DNA from: Flagellimonas eckloniae | GTDB taxonomy: Bacteria; Bacteroidota; Bacteroidia; Flavobacteriales; Flavobacteriaceae | Direction of reading: 5' to 3' | Assembly (NCBI RefSeq): GCF_001413955.1 | Contig: NZ_LCTZ01000002.1 | Coordinates: forward strand, 248,001-312,000 | DNA: 64,000 nt | Shown here: piece after piece, positions 1-8,937 of the stretch | Layout of the letters: each line of letters opens with the position of its first letter | Numbering within the stretch: position 1 is the stretch's first letter | Made by a program: the position numbers and the translations under genes | Notes under the pieces: generated by a model | Databases searched by the model: none | Told to the model about the DNA's origin: nothing | The model's input: only the letters and a program-made list of their open reading frames with translations

Positions 1-2
1 CT

Positions 3-1094
3 ACAGATAAGAATGGGGGAACGGTTGAAGCTAATTCTAACTTTGAATCTCCGCAAAGCAAAATTCTATTTTATTCAGAATTTAACGGGATGCTCACAGC
101 TTTTGATTTATTTAATAAACAAGCTATTTGGAAAGAACCTACGTCTTTTATTGAAACACATTCTGTTTTTGAAAATGTAATTTATTCTGGTATTAATGGG
201 ATAAATGGATTGGACATTTTGACAGGGAAATCTGTTTATACAAGCACACCAAGTGCAAATTATAATAGAGAATATAGAAATATAATTGCCGACCAGAACA
301 ACATTTATGCCTTTGATTCAGATTCCAATTTACACTGTGTAGATCGTATTACCGGGGAAAAATTATGGGAACGAAGTTTCTTGAATTATTATGCACCGTT
401 AACCATTGATGACAATAGGGTTTTTGTTTGTAGTAGAAATAATGATCATATATATGGCATCAATAAAGTAACCGGAACTGCAGATTGGAGTAGGCAAGTA
501 GACCCAAACCCAACAAGTGCAGCTCCTCGAATAAATACCAATCCTTTAATAATCAATGAAAATATTTATTATGGAGATAACATAGGACGTTTTTATTCGG
601 TGGACAAAAATACCGGTGAGAAAAATTGGAGTATAGGAGGGTTCAATTCATTCTTTCCTTCTCCCACAGTTTTTGAGGATAATATTATAGTGGGGACATA
701 TCAAGAACTTTATTCTTTTGATATAAATACTGGAAATCAAAACTGGAATTATAGGCCTTCAGGTTCCTTTGAAACATCTCCCTTTTTGGAAAACGATAGA
801 ATTTATATCGGGGTTTCTAAAAATGGAAGTGGAGAGTTAATTTGTTTAAATGCAGAAAGTGGTCAACTGATTTGGAAATTTAATTTAGAGAATAATACGA
901 CTTCATCGCCTGTGGTTTACGACAATGTGGTTTATATTGGGGATTGGAATAAAAAATTGTATGCCGTAAAAGCAGATACCGGTGTATTGGAGTGGCAGAT
1001 TGATACTGAAGAAATTATTGGAAAATCATTCACTTTGGTTATAGGTAGTGGGGATAAAATAATTTATCCATCTGTGCATGGCTTAAGGAATTGA
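3..1094 (+). CDS. PQQ-type beta-propeller repeat protein, 5' end cut by window
   Basis: The frame is open from base 3, so the gene starts before the window and the first ATG (base 90) is probably internal. The product has at least seven blade-like repeats of the PQQ/BamB type, each with a D-x-x-T-G-x-x-x-W core (for example DRITGEKLWE, DKNTGEKNWS, NAESGQLIWK). Such propellers are usually periplasmic or surface binding scaffolds. No catalytic motif is visible, and the signal peptide would lie upstream. It is followed after 13 bp by a lipoprotein gene on the same strand, so the two are probably cotranscribed. Function unknown; assignment to the propeller fold is secure. Confidence 0.85.
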   Translation, partial: TDKNGGTVEANSNFESPQSKILFYSEFNGMLTAFDLFNKQAIWKEPTSFIETHSVFENVIYSGINGINGLDILTGKSVYTSTPSANYNREYRNIIADQNNIYAFDSDSNLHCVDRITGEKLWERSFLNYYAPLTIDDNRVFVCSRNNDHIYGINKVTGTADWSRQVDPNPTSAAPRINTNPLIINENIYYGDNIGRFYSVDKNTGEKNWSIGGFNSFFPSPTVFEDNIIVGTYQELYSFDINTGNQNWNYRPSGSFETSPFLENDRIYIGVSKNGSGELICLNAESGQLIWKFNLENNTTSSPVVYDNVVYIGDWNKKLYAVKADTGVLEWQIDTEEIIGKSFTLVIGSGDKIIYPSVHGLRN

Positions 1095-1107
1095 AAACAA
1101 TGAAATC

Positions 1108-2370
1108 ATGAAGTCAGAACAGTTTTTTTTCTTTTATATATTTTTTGTGTTTTTGTCTTGTGGTAAAGATGAACCTGAGGTTATTACGGTAATTGAACCG
1201 TATGTTTCAGAACCCTTGAGTACCGAAAACTTAATAACGTCATTCAATTTAATATTGAATGGGGAAGAACAGCTTGGCACCATTGATCAGTCTATAAGGT
1301 TGATTTCCTTTGAAACAGCGGGAGCTGATATTAAAGCGCTTAGTCCTAAAATTGAATATTCAGATAAAGCAACAATCTCACCGTCACCTGATGTTGAACA
1401 AAACTTTGAGGAAGAAGTAGCTTATACCGTTTTAGCAGAAAATGGAGAACCCAATGTTTACAGGGTTAATGTAAATAACAGACCTTTAAGTGATGCAAAT
1501 GAAATTCTTTCATTTAAGATTACTCTAAATAATCAAGTTATAGAAGCAAACATTGATGACGAGTTAAATGAAATAAGCTTCAATGCTGGATCAATAGATA
1601 TTAGCAATATTGTTCCGAGTATTGAAATTTCCGAGCATGCCATAGTATTTCCAGAGAGTGATATTGCCCAAGATTTTAATAATCTCAACAAATACACCGT
1701 TACCGCAGAAAATGGGGCTCAAGTTGAATATAAAATTGTAGTAAACAAGCCTCGTATTACTGGCTTTAGTACTATTGTGGGTATTTTTAGCAATAATCCC
1801 ATGCTACTTTATACTGGAGCGGATATGGTGGTTCATGGTGAATTTCTTGATATAGAAAGAGAGAATTCTAAAATTTACCTTTTTGATGGTCAAAATAAAT
1901 TTCCTCTTATTATTACCGATATTCAGAAAACTGACCAAGAGTTTGTCACTTTTCATTCACTAAATTTCCAAGTACCTAGTGATATTCCTTCAAACCCTAA
2001 TTACAAAATTATTTATGAGGATAACAATCTTACGGCAGAATCCGAAGGTATTATAGATCTAGTGGCTGAAAATGTCCCTAACCCAGTTTCTCTAAATCAA
2101 ACCCTATATCAGCGAGATGATATTTTAGAGTTAACCGGAGAGAACCTTCCTGAGATGATTGCTATACCTTCAAATGGTTCTCTGTATCTTATTGCGAATT
2201 CGGGTAACTATGACTTAATGGTGAATGATGACAAAACTCTATTGACACTTACTCTGGATGGTTATTTTTTGTTCCCATCTTATTATGGTAGAGTTGATGA
2301 GGAAAAGACCATTATGTTGTTAGGGCCGAATAGAAGAGCCGGTGCTACGATAAAAGCTATTTTTGATTGA
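1108..2370 (+). CDS. Surface lipoprotein with two tandem DUF5018-like repeats and a C-terminal IPT/TIG-like region
   Basis: 420 residues. A short hydrophobic leader ends in a lipobox (FVFLSC-GKD, Cys about residue 18), so this is a predicted lipoprotein. Residues ~40-130 and ~130-215 are two related repeats, each ending in a YTV-AENG-Y-v-V motif, similar to the DUF5018-type domains of Bacteroidota surface proteins. Residues ~215-420 look like IPT/TIG Ig-like sandwiches. No enzymatic motif is seen. It is 13 bp downstream of the propeller gene; together they may be a surface binding pair. The ATG at 1100 is followed at once by a stop, so 1108 is the start. Confidence 0.8.
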   Translation: MKSEQFFFFYIFFVFLSCGKDEPEVITVIEPYVSEPLSTENLITSFNLILNGEEQLGTIDQSIRLISFETAGADIKALSPKIEYSDKATISPSPDVEQNFEEEVAYTVLAENGEPNVYRVNVNNRPLSDANEILSFKITLNNQVIEANIDDELNEISFNAGSIDISNIVPSIEISEHAIVFPESDIAQDFNNLNKYTVTAENGAQVEYKIVVNKPRITGFSTIVGIFSNNPMLLYTGADMVVHGEFLDIERENSKIYLFDGQNKFPLIITDIQKTDQEFVTFHSLNFQVPSDIPSNPNYKIIYEDNNLTAESEGIIDLVAENVPNPVSLNQTLYQRDDILELTGENLPEMIAIPSNGSLYLIANSGNYDLMVNDDKTLLTLTLDGYFLFPSYYGRVDEEKTIMLLGPNRRAGATIKAIFD

Positions 2371-2610
2371 ATGAGAGAACACTGTTGGTTTAAGTTGATT
2401 TTGGATGATATATTTATATAATATCACAGAATAGTTTGGATGACTTAGGATATTTTGATCCAAGTTATTTCTTATTTTAGCAGAGCATAACACCCGTAAA
2501 TTTTGTAACAAAATGTACTGATTTGAGCCTAGTGTAGAGTTCGGTGAATCAGTGTGGTTGATTTGTGTAAAATATTGATATTCATGTAATTGTGGTGATT
2601 TTAAAAATCC

Positions 2611-2690
2611 TGTCATCCCGACTTTAACATTTTAATCAGTATCAAAACACTGTTAATCCTATGATTTTCAGTGTTTTTTCGTTTTTCTGC
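2611..2690 (+). repeat. Imperfect direct repeat A, att-like, containing a terminator-like hairpin
   Basis: About 80 bp that recur, with small differences, at 8388-8463 in the same orientation. The left end, CTGTCATCCCGACTT, resembles the T-arm/acceptor end of a Bacteroidota tRNA, but no tRNA cloverleaf precedes it. The right half is an inverted repeat (AAAACACTG, 16-nt loop, CAGTGTTTT) followed by T's. It is flanked at 2721-2765 by three GTTACC repeats that resemble integrase arm sites. Confidence 0.6.
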
Positions 2691-2720
2691 AATCAAATGA
2701 TATCAAACCATATCAAATTA

Positions 2721-2765
2721 AAAGTTACCTAAAGACGACCAAGAAGTTACCTATTCGGTTACCTG
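2721..2765 (+). repeat. Three GTTACC direct repeats, possible integrase arm-type sites
   Basis: AGTTACCT at ~2723, AGTTACCT at ~2745 and GGTTACCTG at ~2757 lie 35-80 bp inside direct repeat A. Repeats of this form often lie between an attachment site and a tyrosine integrase gene in flavobacteria. No integrase reading frame is found next to them. The rest of 2371-3033 holds nothing coding that I can support. Confidence 0.35.
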
Positions 2766-3033
2766 ATTTTAGCACCTATCCCAATGCTCTGTATTAATGG
2801 ACTTTTCGGAATTGGGTTCTCGGGAAATCTGGATTTGAACTTAAAAATCCTGTTTTTTGACCTTAAGTTGTAATCAAACTTGACTAAATTTTACCAGAAG
2901 ACTTCAAATATAGTCTCAAAAAACCTTCTTTTAATAGTACTCTTAAAAATCGCAACTACTTATAACCAGAGTTAGGGGAATTTATGATTAGAGAGGACTA
3001 AGAAAAAAATGGAGCAAATCAATCTTTGAAATA

Positions 3034-3066
3034 AAAACCCCATTTGATTTCACCAAATGGGGTTTT
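3034..3066 (-). terminator. Intrinsic terminator of the Ig-like lipoprotein gene
   Basis: Perfect 12-bp stem AAAACCCCATTT / AAATGGGGTTTT with a 9-nt loop, followed on the minus strand by further T's. It lies 26 bp after the stop codon of the gene ending at 3092. Confidence 0.8.
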
Positions 3067-3091
3067 CGAAAAAATAGCACCTAATTCAAAC

Positions 3092-4333
3092 TTAGTTTTC
3101 GGTAGTAAACGAAACAGTTACTTCGTTTTCGAGCGTGCCATCCACACCGTCAACGGTACCTTCTGCAATTCTAAGGTCATACATTGTATTTTCCATTAAA
3201 GCTTCAGTAGGTGTAATAGTGATGGTACTATTTTGTAAATCTTCAATCAGCTCAAAGGGTACACTATCCGATGTGCCGTTTACCACTAATTCTATAAAAG
3301 AAGCGGCATTCAAATCGGACAAGACCGCTTGAGAAAATGTTATTGTAAAAGCAGCGTTTACGGGAACATCCATAGTATTTGTATTCGCCAAAATAGCTAT
3401 CGACACATTGCCATCCGTATTACTTCCATCCGCTACTATTGATACAACGGTCAAAGGATTAGGCGTCCTAACCGTAAAGTCCACTGAGAAGTCTTCTCCC
3501 AACAAACCACCATCAGCCGCTTGATAGTCTTGACTTAACACCAATCGGTACGTAGTTCCAGCAATCAAGACATCTTGGGTTTCAATTATCAATTCAAAGT
3601 CTATAAAACTGGAAAGGTTGAACGGAATCTCTTCAACAGCCGTTCCATTTTCCAATCTGCTAAGCGATAAAAATTGCGGGTCGGTCGGAAAATCGCCTGT
3701 TAACGATTCCGAAAAATTTACGATAATTGAGGAATCCTTAAGTAAATCGGTAACTGGACCGTTGGCTACAAAATCGACCAACTCAATACCCCCTACTTCA
3801 TTAAGTATAAAACCTTGCACAGCTGAGATGCCCAGTGGTTCTGGCAGTATCCCTTGTGTGGTAAAATCAACAAAGACGGGATCCTCCAAGATTCCCCCAT
3901 CAGTGGCCTTATAGCCCTCATTGACTATCAATTGATAGTTGGTTCCCCCCCTCAATGCTTCTTCGACTTCTATCGTTATTTCAGTGTTCACCTCACTGGT
4001 AATAATTGTCGGCACCTCTGCCACAATTTCCCCATCTTCCAATCGAAAGACACCAATTAAGTTGTCTCCCTCAAAAATCATAGGCTTGGAAAAGGTGATA
4101 AAGAACGGACTGAAGTATTGTACATCCGTAGTACCTGACGAGGCCAACAAATCGGTTACCTGAAACGTATCAGGTCCTGTGCTGACAAAACCATTAACGG
4201 AAGTAACCATCAATGCTTCCACTTCCATTGTAGGGTCCTCTGGTACGGCATCTGGTTCTGGGGTATCGTCCTCATTGCTACAACTGAACATAAAGAGGGT
4301 GAAAATTGATAAAATAAAAAGCTTTTTTTTCAT
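3092..4333 (-). CDS. Lipoprotein with three Ig-like (Big_5-type) repeats
   Basis: 413 residues from the ATG at 4333. An upstream in-frame GTG at 4357 is less likely because the ATG opens directly onto the leader MKKKLFILSIFTLFMFSCSN, a clear lipobox (Cys about residue 18). Three ~110-residue repeats each carry an F-I-x-F-S-x-P/A core and a closing Y-x-L-x-(V/L)-x-x-G/D-Y/T-x-A-x-D-G segment, as in bacterial Ig-like Big_5 domains, for example RGGTNYQLIVNEGY and IAGTTYRLVLSQDY. Likely a surface-exposed adhesion or structural lipoprotein. It sits alone inside the repeat-bounded block and has its own terminator. Confidence 0.8.
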   Translation of the reverse strand: MKKKLFILSIFTLFMFSCSNEDDTPEPDAVPEDPTMEVEALMVTSVNGFVSTGPDTFQVTDLLASSGTTDVQYFSPFFITFSKPMIFEGDNLIGVFRLEDGEIVAEVPTIITSEVNTEITIEVEEALRGGTNYQLIVNEGYKATDGGILEDPVFVDFTTQGILPEPLGISAVQGFILNEVGGIELVDFVANGPVTDLLKDSSIIVNFSESLTGDFPTDPQFLSLSRLENGTAVEEIPFNLSSFIDFELIIETQDVLIAGTTYRLVLSQDYQAADGGLLGEDFSVDFTVRTPNPLTVVSIVADGSNTDGNVSIAILANTNTMDVPVNAAFTITFSQAVLSDLNAASFIELVVNGTSDSVPFELIEDLQNSTITITPTEALMENTMYDLRIAEGTVDGVDGTLENEVTVSFTTEN

Positions 4334-4555
4334 GATTTTACATTTTTTGGTTTGCACTGAGTTTGTCTTTTTATTTCAAAACAAGGGCTGAAAATGACGA
4401 ATTCCAAGGTATTTTTATCAAAGACAACTGTATTGATCAAATGGATTATCAAACGGTTAACCTCCTTTGGATTCACCGTTCGATTAGTTTTCCAAAAGGC
4501 TATAAATAAATATGTTACTTTTAATTTCAGTTGAAAATTTTATGAACCTCAAACC

Positions 4556-4921
4556 ATGAATGCAGATGGAAAGATGACCTATATTGACCTAACTAATCTA
4601 AAAGCCATTTCACGTGACGATAGCGCTAGAATGCATAAATACCTCGTGCAGTTTGAGCACTTGATTCCCGAGCGAACCCATCAGTTGGAAAAGGCGTTGA
4701 CCGACCAAAATCGGCTGCGCATACGACAAATCCTCCATAAGATGAGCCCACAGTTGCAATTCTTTGGCATACAGAATATTATGGTTACGGTACAGCGACT
4801 AGAATTTGAATATGAAACCATGTCCCTTTTGGAACTAGAGCAACTTGTTAACGAGATTATTGTTAAATTACAAGGTGCCTTGTTCGAGGTATCCGAATAT
4901 ATCCGTTTACATTTTAAATGA
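4556..4921 (+). CDS. HPt domain phosphotransfer protein
   Basis: 121 residues forming a single histidine phosphotransfer helical domain. The phosphoacceptor is predicted to be His61 in ILHKMSPQLQFFG, which corresponds to the HxxKGxxxxxG region of HPt proteins. The usual KG after the histidine is altered to KMSP. The stop overlaps the next start by 4 bp (ATGA), so it is translationally coupled to the LytTR regulator. Inferred role: carry phosphate from the receiver of the downstream hybrid kinase to the regulator. Confidence 0.75.
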   Translation: MNADGKMTYIDLTNLKAISRDDSARMHKYLVQFEHLIPERTHQLEKALTDQNRLRIRQILHKMSPQLQFFGIQNIMVTVQRLEFEYETMSLLELEQLVNEIIVKLQGALFEVSEYIRLHFK

Positions 4922-5664
4922 CCAATCAAAAAAAATCAATACCAATAGGTTGTGTAATCATTGATGACGACCCTTTCATTCAAGACTTATTGAAGGATAA
5001 GCTCCAGCAACACTTTCCGGAGATAAAAGTGCTTGGAATGGCCATTGACGGCAAACAGGGCATTTCCAAAATCGCTTCGCTAAATCCGGATTTGGTGTTT
5101 CTTGATGTGGAAATGTCGGACATGACAGGTTTTGAAATGTTGTCCCAGCTTAAAAACATTGCATTTAGGACCATTTTCATCACCTCCTATAAACATTATG
5201 CCATCAAGGCCATTCGGTTCAATGCACTGGATTACTTACTGAAACCCTTTGATTTGGAGGAATTAAAAAATGCTGTTAAACGATATAAAGAAACGGAATC
5301 GCCTTCCATGAATTTGGTGTTACATAATCTAAAGGCACAAAACGCCAAAGACCAAACCATGATCCTAAGAACCCAACAGGGCGAATTGTATATCCTCCTA
5401 AAAGACATCGTCAGTATTCAAGGAGAACGCAATTACAGTTACATCAATTTGGTTAAAGATAAAAAGGAACTGGTTTCGAAAACCTTAAGGAATTTGGAAG
5501 AGGTATTGGAAGATAAAGGTTTTTTTAGATGTCATAAATCATTTATTGTCAGCAAAAATCATATTATATCAGTAAGAAGATCTTCAATAATCCTTTCTGA
5601 TATGACGGAGATTCCAATTTCCAGAAGAAAACAAGATCAATTCAAAAAATGGCAAGAAGAATAA
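4918..5664 (+). CDS. LytTR-family response regulator
   Basis: 248 residues. The N-terminal receiver domain (~residues 10-125) has the acidic cluster IIDDDP (16-18), phosphoacceptor Asp63 (VFLDVEM) and the LLKP lysine (109). The C-terminal LytTR DNA-binding domain (~150-245) shows IVSIQGERNYSYI and FFRCHKSFIV, typical of the family. It overlaps the HPt gene by 4 bp and the kinase gene by 16 bp, so the three form one operon. No target promoter can be assigned from the sequence. Confidence 0.92.
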   Translation: MTNQKKSIPIGCVIIDDDPFIQDLLKDKLQQHFPEIKVLGMAIDGKQGISKIASLNPDLVFLDVEMSDMTGFEMLSQLKNIAFRTIFITSYKHYAIKAIRFNALDYLLKPFDLEELKNAVKRYKETESPSMNLVLHNLKAQNAKDQTMILRTQQGELYILLKDIVSIQGERNYSYINLVKDKKELVSKTLRNLEEVLEDKGFFRCHKSFIVSKNHIISVRRSSIILSDMTEIPISRRKQDQFKKWQEE

Positions 5665-7970
5665 GTAAAACTTGGCTACTGATTATCATTTTGACTGTGT
5701 TTAGTCTATCTATAGCTACAGCTCAAGAATTGAATGCTGCCATGGGCAGAGAAGCCAGACTTAAAGTAGTGAAAAAATGGGAGGCGCAGATTGATAGTGC
5801 AAGGAAAGTGGGCGACATAGTAACGGAAATCACTTTGCTACCGAGGGTTATTGATAATCGAATGTGGGATTATGGCGATTACTCAGGTGCCTATGAAATG
5901 GCTGTTCATTTAGAAGAGCTTGTTACAAAAAATCCAGATTTCGAAGTAGTTAGACAAGTTGAAGCAAGACTAAATTCGTCTTTGGGTGAATTGTTGAAAC
6001 AGCAACAGCGGTACAAGGAAAGTCTGGAGTATTTAGAAAAAGCAGTGACCTATTCGCGAAGGGATAGTATTTTTTATATTTATAGAGATGCAAGTACTGG
6101 AGTAGGCGAATTGTATTCTCTGATAGGTGCTAATGACCAGGCTGTAATATACTTTAAGAAATGCGAGAAAGAAGGCCTCCCTTTTAGATGCGACGATAGA
6201 TTTTATTGTTTAGAAGAAGAATACTACAATCAACTATATCGATTTATTGCAGAACATCATTTTAGAAATAATGAACTTGATTCAACAATCTTTTATTCGA
6301 AAAAGGCTATTAGCTTCCATACAAATACTCCTTCGCAACTTGCAAGCGAGCACGTGCTTCTCGCAAAAGCTTATTTAATTACCAAAGATGTAGATTTAGT
6401 TATTTATCATGGAAATGAGGCATTGAACCTTATGCTAAGGTTTGGTATGCTTCGGGAAGAAATAGATGCTCATGAGGTCTTGCATAGGGCTTACAAGGAA
6501 AGGGATGATTTTGAAAAAGCTTATTATCATTTTGAAAAATTCTTTGAGCTGCATCAAGAACAACGTTCATTTGACGACGCGCTTCAAATCGGCAAGTTGA
6601 ACACGAAACGAGAGCAAGAATTTGCCCGTCAGGAAAAAGTACTGTCAGATAACCAACTTTCCAATCAAAGGTCAATCATATGGGTTGTATCTGGAGGGTT
6701 AGTTCTTTTGATAGCGGGGCTTTTTTTCATTTATACTCGTCTTAAAATCATCCGCAAACAAAATAAAATCATTGCCCAAGAAAAAGAAAGGGCAGAACAA
6801 TCCGAACGTTATAAAGAACAGTTTCTGGCGAATATGAGCCATGAGATACGTACACCAATGCATGCTATTTCTGGGATGTTGAACAGTATGCGTCGGCAAA
6901 AACACCCAAAAAACCAAAAGCATTATCTAGATGCTATGAAAGTAAGTGCAGATAATCTTTTAGTGTTATTAAATGATGTTTTAGATCTCTCAAAAGTAGA
7001 ATCCGGCAACCTAGATATTGTACAAGAAGCAATCGATGTTCCAAAAATAGTTCACAATACCATTCATTTGTTCCAGTACAAAGCTGAAGAAAAAGGACTA
7101 TTATTAAAAACTACTATTCCAAAAGATTTTCCAAAACAAGTGGTGGGCGATACCGCTCGACTGCAACAAATATTGGTCAATCTAGTGGACAATGCCTTAA
7201 AATTCACCGAAAAGGGGAGTATTGAAATAAGGTTAGACCAAGCTGGCAATTTCATTCAATTTGAGGTAAAGGACACCGGTCTCGGAATTTCGGAAACCCA
7301 ACAGAATCTTATTTTTGAATCCTTTAAACAGGGGGATAATATTTCCAAAGGCAGTATTGGGGGAACTGGATTGGGGCTCGCCATTTCAAAACAGCTTATT
7401 GAACTGCAAAATGGGAAAATTTGGGTAGAAAGTGAAGAAGAAAAGGGAACTTCCTTCCACTTTCAATTGCCTTTACAACTCCCCAAGAACAAGAAAACAA
7501 CAACAAATCAAATACTTGCCGAGAATGAACTCTTGGCAATCGGCAAGGAAATGAAGGGGGTAAAAATCCTTCTCGCGGAAGATAATAGGTTTAATATTAT
7601 GGTGGCCCAAGATGACCTACAATGGTTTATACCCGAAGTGGACATTACTATTGTTAAAAACGGTGTCGAGGCTTTATCAGCCTTTAAAGAAAAAGCTTTT
7701 GATATGATTTTAATGGATGTGCAAATGCCCGAGATGAATGGCTATGAAGCTACCCGAGCAATCAGAGAATTGGAAGTTTTAAAAAATATAGATAAACGGA
7801 CGCCTATTGTAGCTATGACCGCCAGTCTCTTAAAAGAACAGATCAATAAATGCTATGATGCCGGCATGGATGGTTACATTCCCAAACCGTATCAACTACA
7901 GGAATTGGTACTTGGATTGGCCAATGCTATTGACAAAATGAAAACTTCTAAAGAAATGTCGCACAATTAA
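5649..7970 (+). CDS. TPR-containing hybrid sensor histidine kinase with C-terminal receiver
   Basis: 773 residues. Signal peptide (1-25, ending ATAQ), periplasmic TPR-like helical repeats (~50-320), one membrane segment (~343-363), a coiled coil, then HisKA with His398 in NMSHEIRTPM. The HATPase_c domain (~500-620) has the N box LVDNALKF, DTGLGIS and GGTGLGLA. The receiver (~635-760) has Asp690 (MILMDVQMPEMNG) and a KP lysine. It has no DNA-binding domain, unlike the HTCS proteins of glycan loci. With the HPt and LytTR genes just upstream, the gene order supports a His-Asp-His-Asp relay. The 16-bp overlap suggests translational coupling. Confidence 0.93.
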   Translation: MARRISKTWLLIIILTVFSLSIATAQELNAAMGREARLKVVKKWEAQIDSARKVGDIVTEITLLPRVIDNRMWDYGDYSGAYEMAVHLEELVTKNPDFEVVRQVEARLNSSLGELLKQQQRYKESLEYLEKAVTYSRRDSIFYIYRDASTGVGELYSLIGANDQAVIYFKKCEKEGLPFRCDDRFYCLEEEYYNQLYRFIAEHHFRNNELDSTIFYSKKAISFHTNTPSQLASEHVLLAKAYLITKDVDLVIYHGNEALNLMLRFGMLREEIDAHEVLHRAYKERDDFEKAYYHFEKFFELHQEQRSFDDALQIGKLNTKREQEFARQEKVLSDNQLSNQRSIIWVVSGGLVLLIAGLFFIYTRLKIIRKQNKIIAQEKERAEQSERYKEQFLANMSHEIRTPMHAISGMLNSMRRQKHPKNQKHYLDAMKVSADNLLVLLNDVLDLSKVESGNLDIVQEAIDVPKIVHNTIHLFQYKAEEKGLLLKTTIPKDFPKQVVGDTARLQQILVNLVDNALKFTEKGSIEIRLDQAGNFIQFEVKDTGLGISETQQNLIFESFKQGDNISKGSIGGTGLGLAISKQLIELQNGKIWVESEEEKGTSFHFQLPLQLPKNKKTTTNQILAENELLAIGKEMKGVKILLAEDNRFNIMVAQDDLQWFIPEVDITIVKNGVEALSAFKEKAFDMILMDVQMPEMNGYEATRAIRELEVLKNIDKRTPIVAMTASLLKEQINKCYDAGMDGYIPKPYQLQELVLGLANAIDKMKTSKEMSHN

Positions 7971-8387
7971 GAGCTCAGGGCTAAATAGATGTACATTCCA
8001 TATCTAATGAATCGATATTCGACCATCTTTTCGGCTATAATTTCAAAAGCGAACCTGCTAAAAATCACAAGCTTTTTTGTTTTTAAAAACATATAAGATC
8101 GTTCTTATGACATAAAGGTGCTATAAAATCGCCATTTCTTGGAACGGATAAAGAAAATAGGTGGCGGGCCTTAAATTGTTAGTTAAGTGGGACTCATTTA
8201 AATCATAATTTTTATGACTTTATGCATAGAAATAGCGAATACTACTTCATTATTTCCCATAGTGGAATTTATAAATAAAAAGAAAGTGTTTCAAGTAATT
8301 ATCTGGGTAATGTGTTGTTTGTCAATTTTAGCTTTTTCTAAAATAATTAATTGATTTGAAAGACATTGGCATACCCAAAATAGGGTC

Positions 8388-8463
8388 TGTCATCCCGACT
8401 TAACCATTTTAAGTGGTATCAAAACACTGTTAATCCTATGATTTTCAGTGTTTTTTGTTTCTG
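8388..8463 (+). repeat. Imperfect direct repeat B, att-like partner of repeat A
   Basis: Same orientation as 2611-2690. It shares TGTCATCCCGACTT and then the hairpin core AAAACACTG...CAGTGTTTT, including an identical loop. A few substitutions and an indel fall between the two parts. The pair encloses 5.8 kb containing the Ig-like lipoprotein and the phosphorelay operon. Confidence 0.6.
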
Positions 8464-8879
8464 CTTATCGTGTCCTAAACCACTGGTCATAGCCTGACGG
8501 AAGCACGGGCTTTATTGGACTCTACCAATATTTCAAAATGGATTCCATTAACTGGCTTATTTTTTGGAAAGTCACTTTTCCATTTCCAGTTACTTGAAAG
8601 TAAGACTGAACCCTCTTGATAGGCTGTATAAACCTCAAATATGTTAACTTTCCCCAAGCACCAGCCGGTGCTGGTTTAATAGACTTAGGTCCATTCTTAG
8701 GTTTATGGAGTCTTATAGTCTTTGTTTGGTTTACCCGAATCTTGTTTAAAAACAAAAATATTACTGATCAATACTAAAACAAAAATAATAACGGAATCAT
8801 TACCCCTGCTGCAGCGCGTTTAGAATTGGTGATAAATTAACCAATAAAAACTCAGTGTTGCTCTGCCGTGGCTTTTTAA

Positions 8880-8902
8880 AATAGCTTTAAAACCAAGCTA
8901 TT
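8880..8902 (-). terminator. Terminator-like hairpin downstream of the sulfatase
   Basis: 8-bp stem AATAGCTT / AAGCTATT with a 7-nt loop, followed on the minus strand by TTTAAAAAG. It lies 35 bp beyond the stop of the sulfatase gene at 8938. Confidence 0.5.
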
Positions 8903-8937
8903 GTATTTCCAAATTTAATATGCAAAAAACTACTATT

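Larger units (their letters stand above)
7971..8937. other. Long intergenic region with att-like repeat and no supported gene
   Basis: About 970 bp between the kinase and the first sulfatase. It holds direct repeat B (8388-8463) and the sulfatase terminator (8880-8902). A 46-codon frame at 8214-8354 (+) would encode a small protein with one hydrophobic segment (VFQVIIWVMCCLSILAFS), and a 77-codon minus frame lies at 8522-8755. Neither has a recognisable start context or homologue that I can name. Confidence 0.4.

Noticed and set aside
2320..2616. 98-codon minus-strand frame overlapping the lipoprotein end
   Set aside because: Antisense to a real gene and the att-like repeat; no domain and low-complexity tail.
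2540..2623. Possible tRNA gene ending in CTGTCATCCCGACTT
   Set aside because: Only the 3' end resembles a tRNA; no anticodon or D arm can be folded upstream.
8214..8354. 46-codon plus-strand frame with a hydrophobic segment
   Set aside because: Too short and without any supporting context; mentioned only within the intergenic entry.
8522..8755. 77-codon minus-strand frame downstream of the sulfatase
   Set aside because: No signal, domain or start context; composition is like frame-shadow sequence, and it lies in a region with other non-coding debris.
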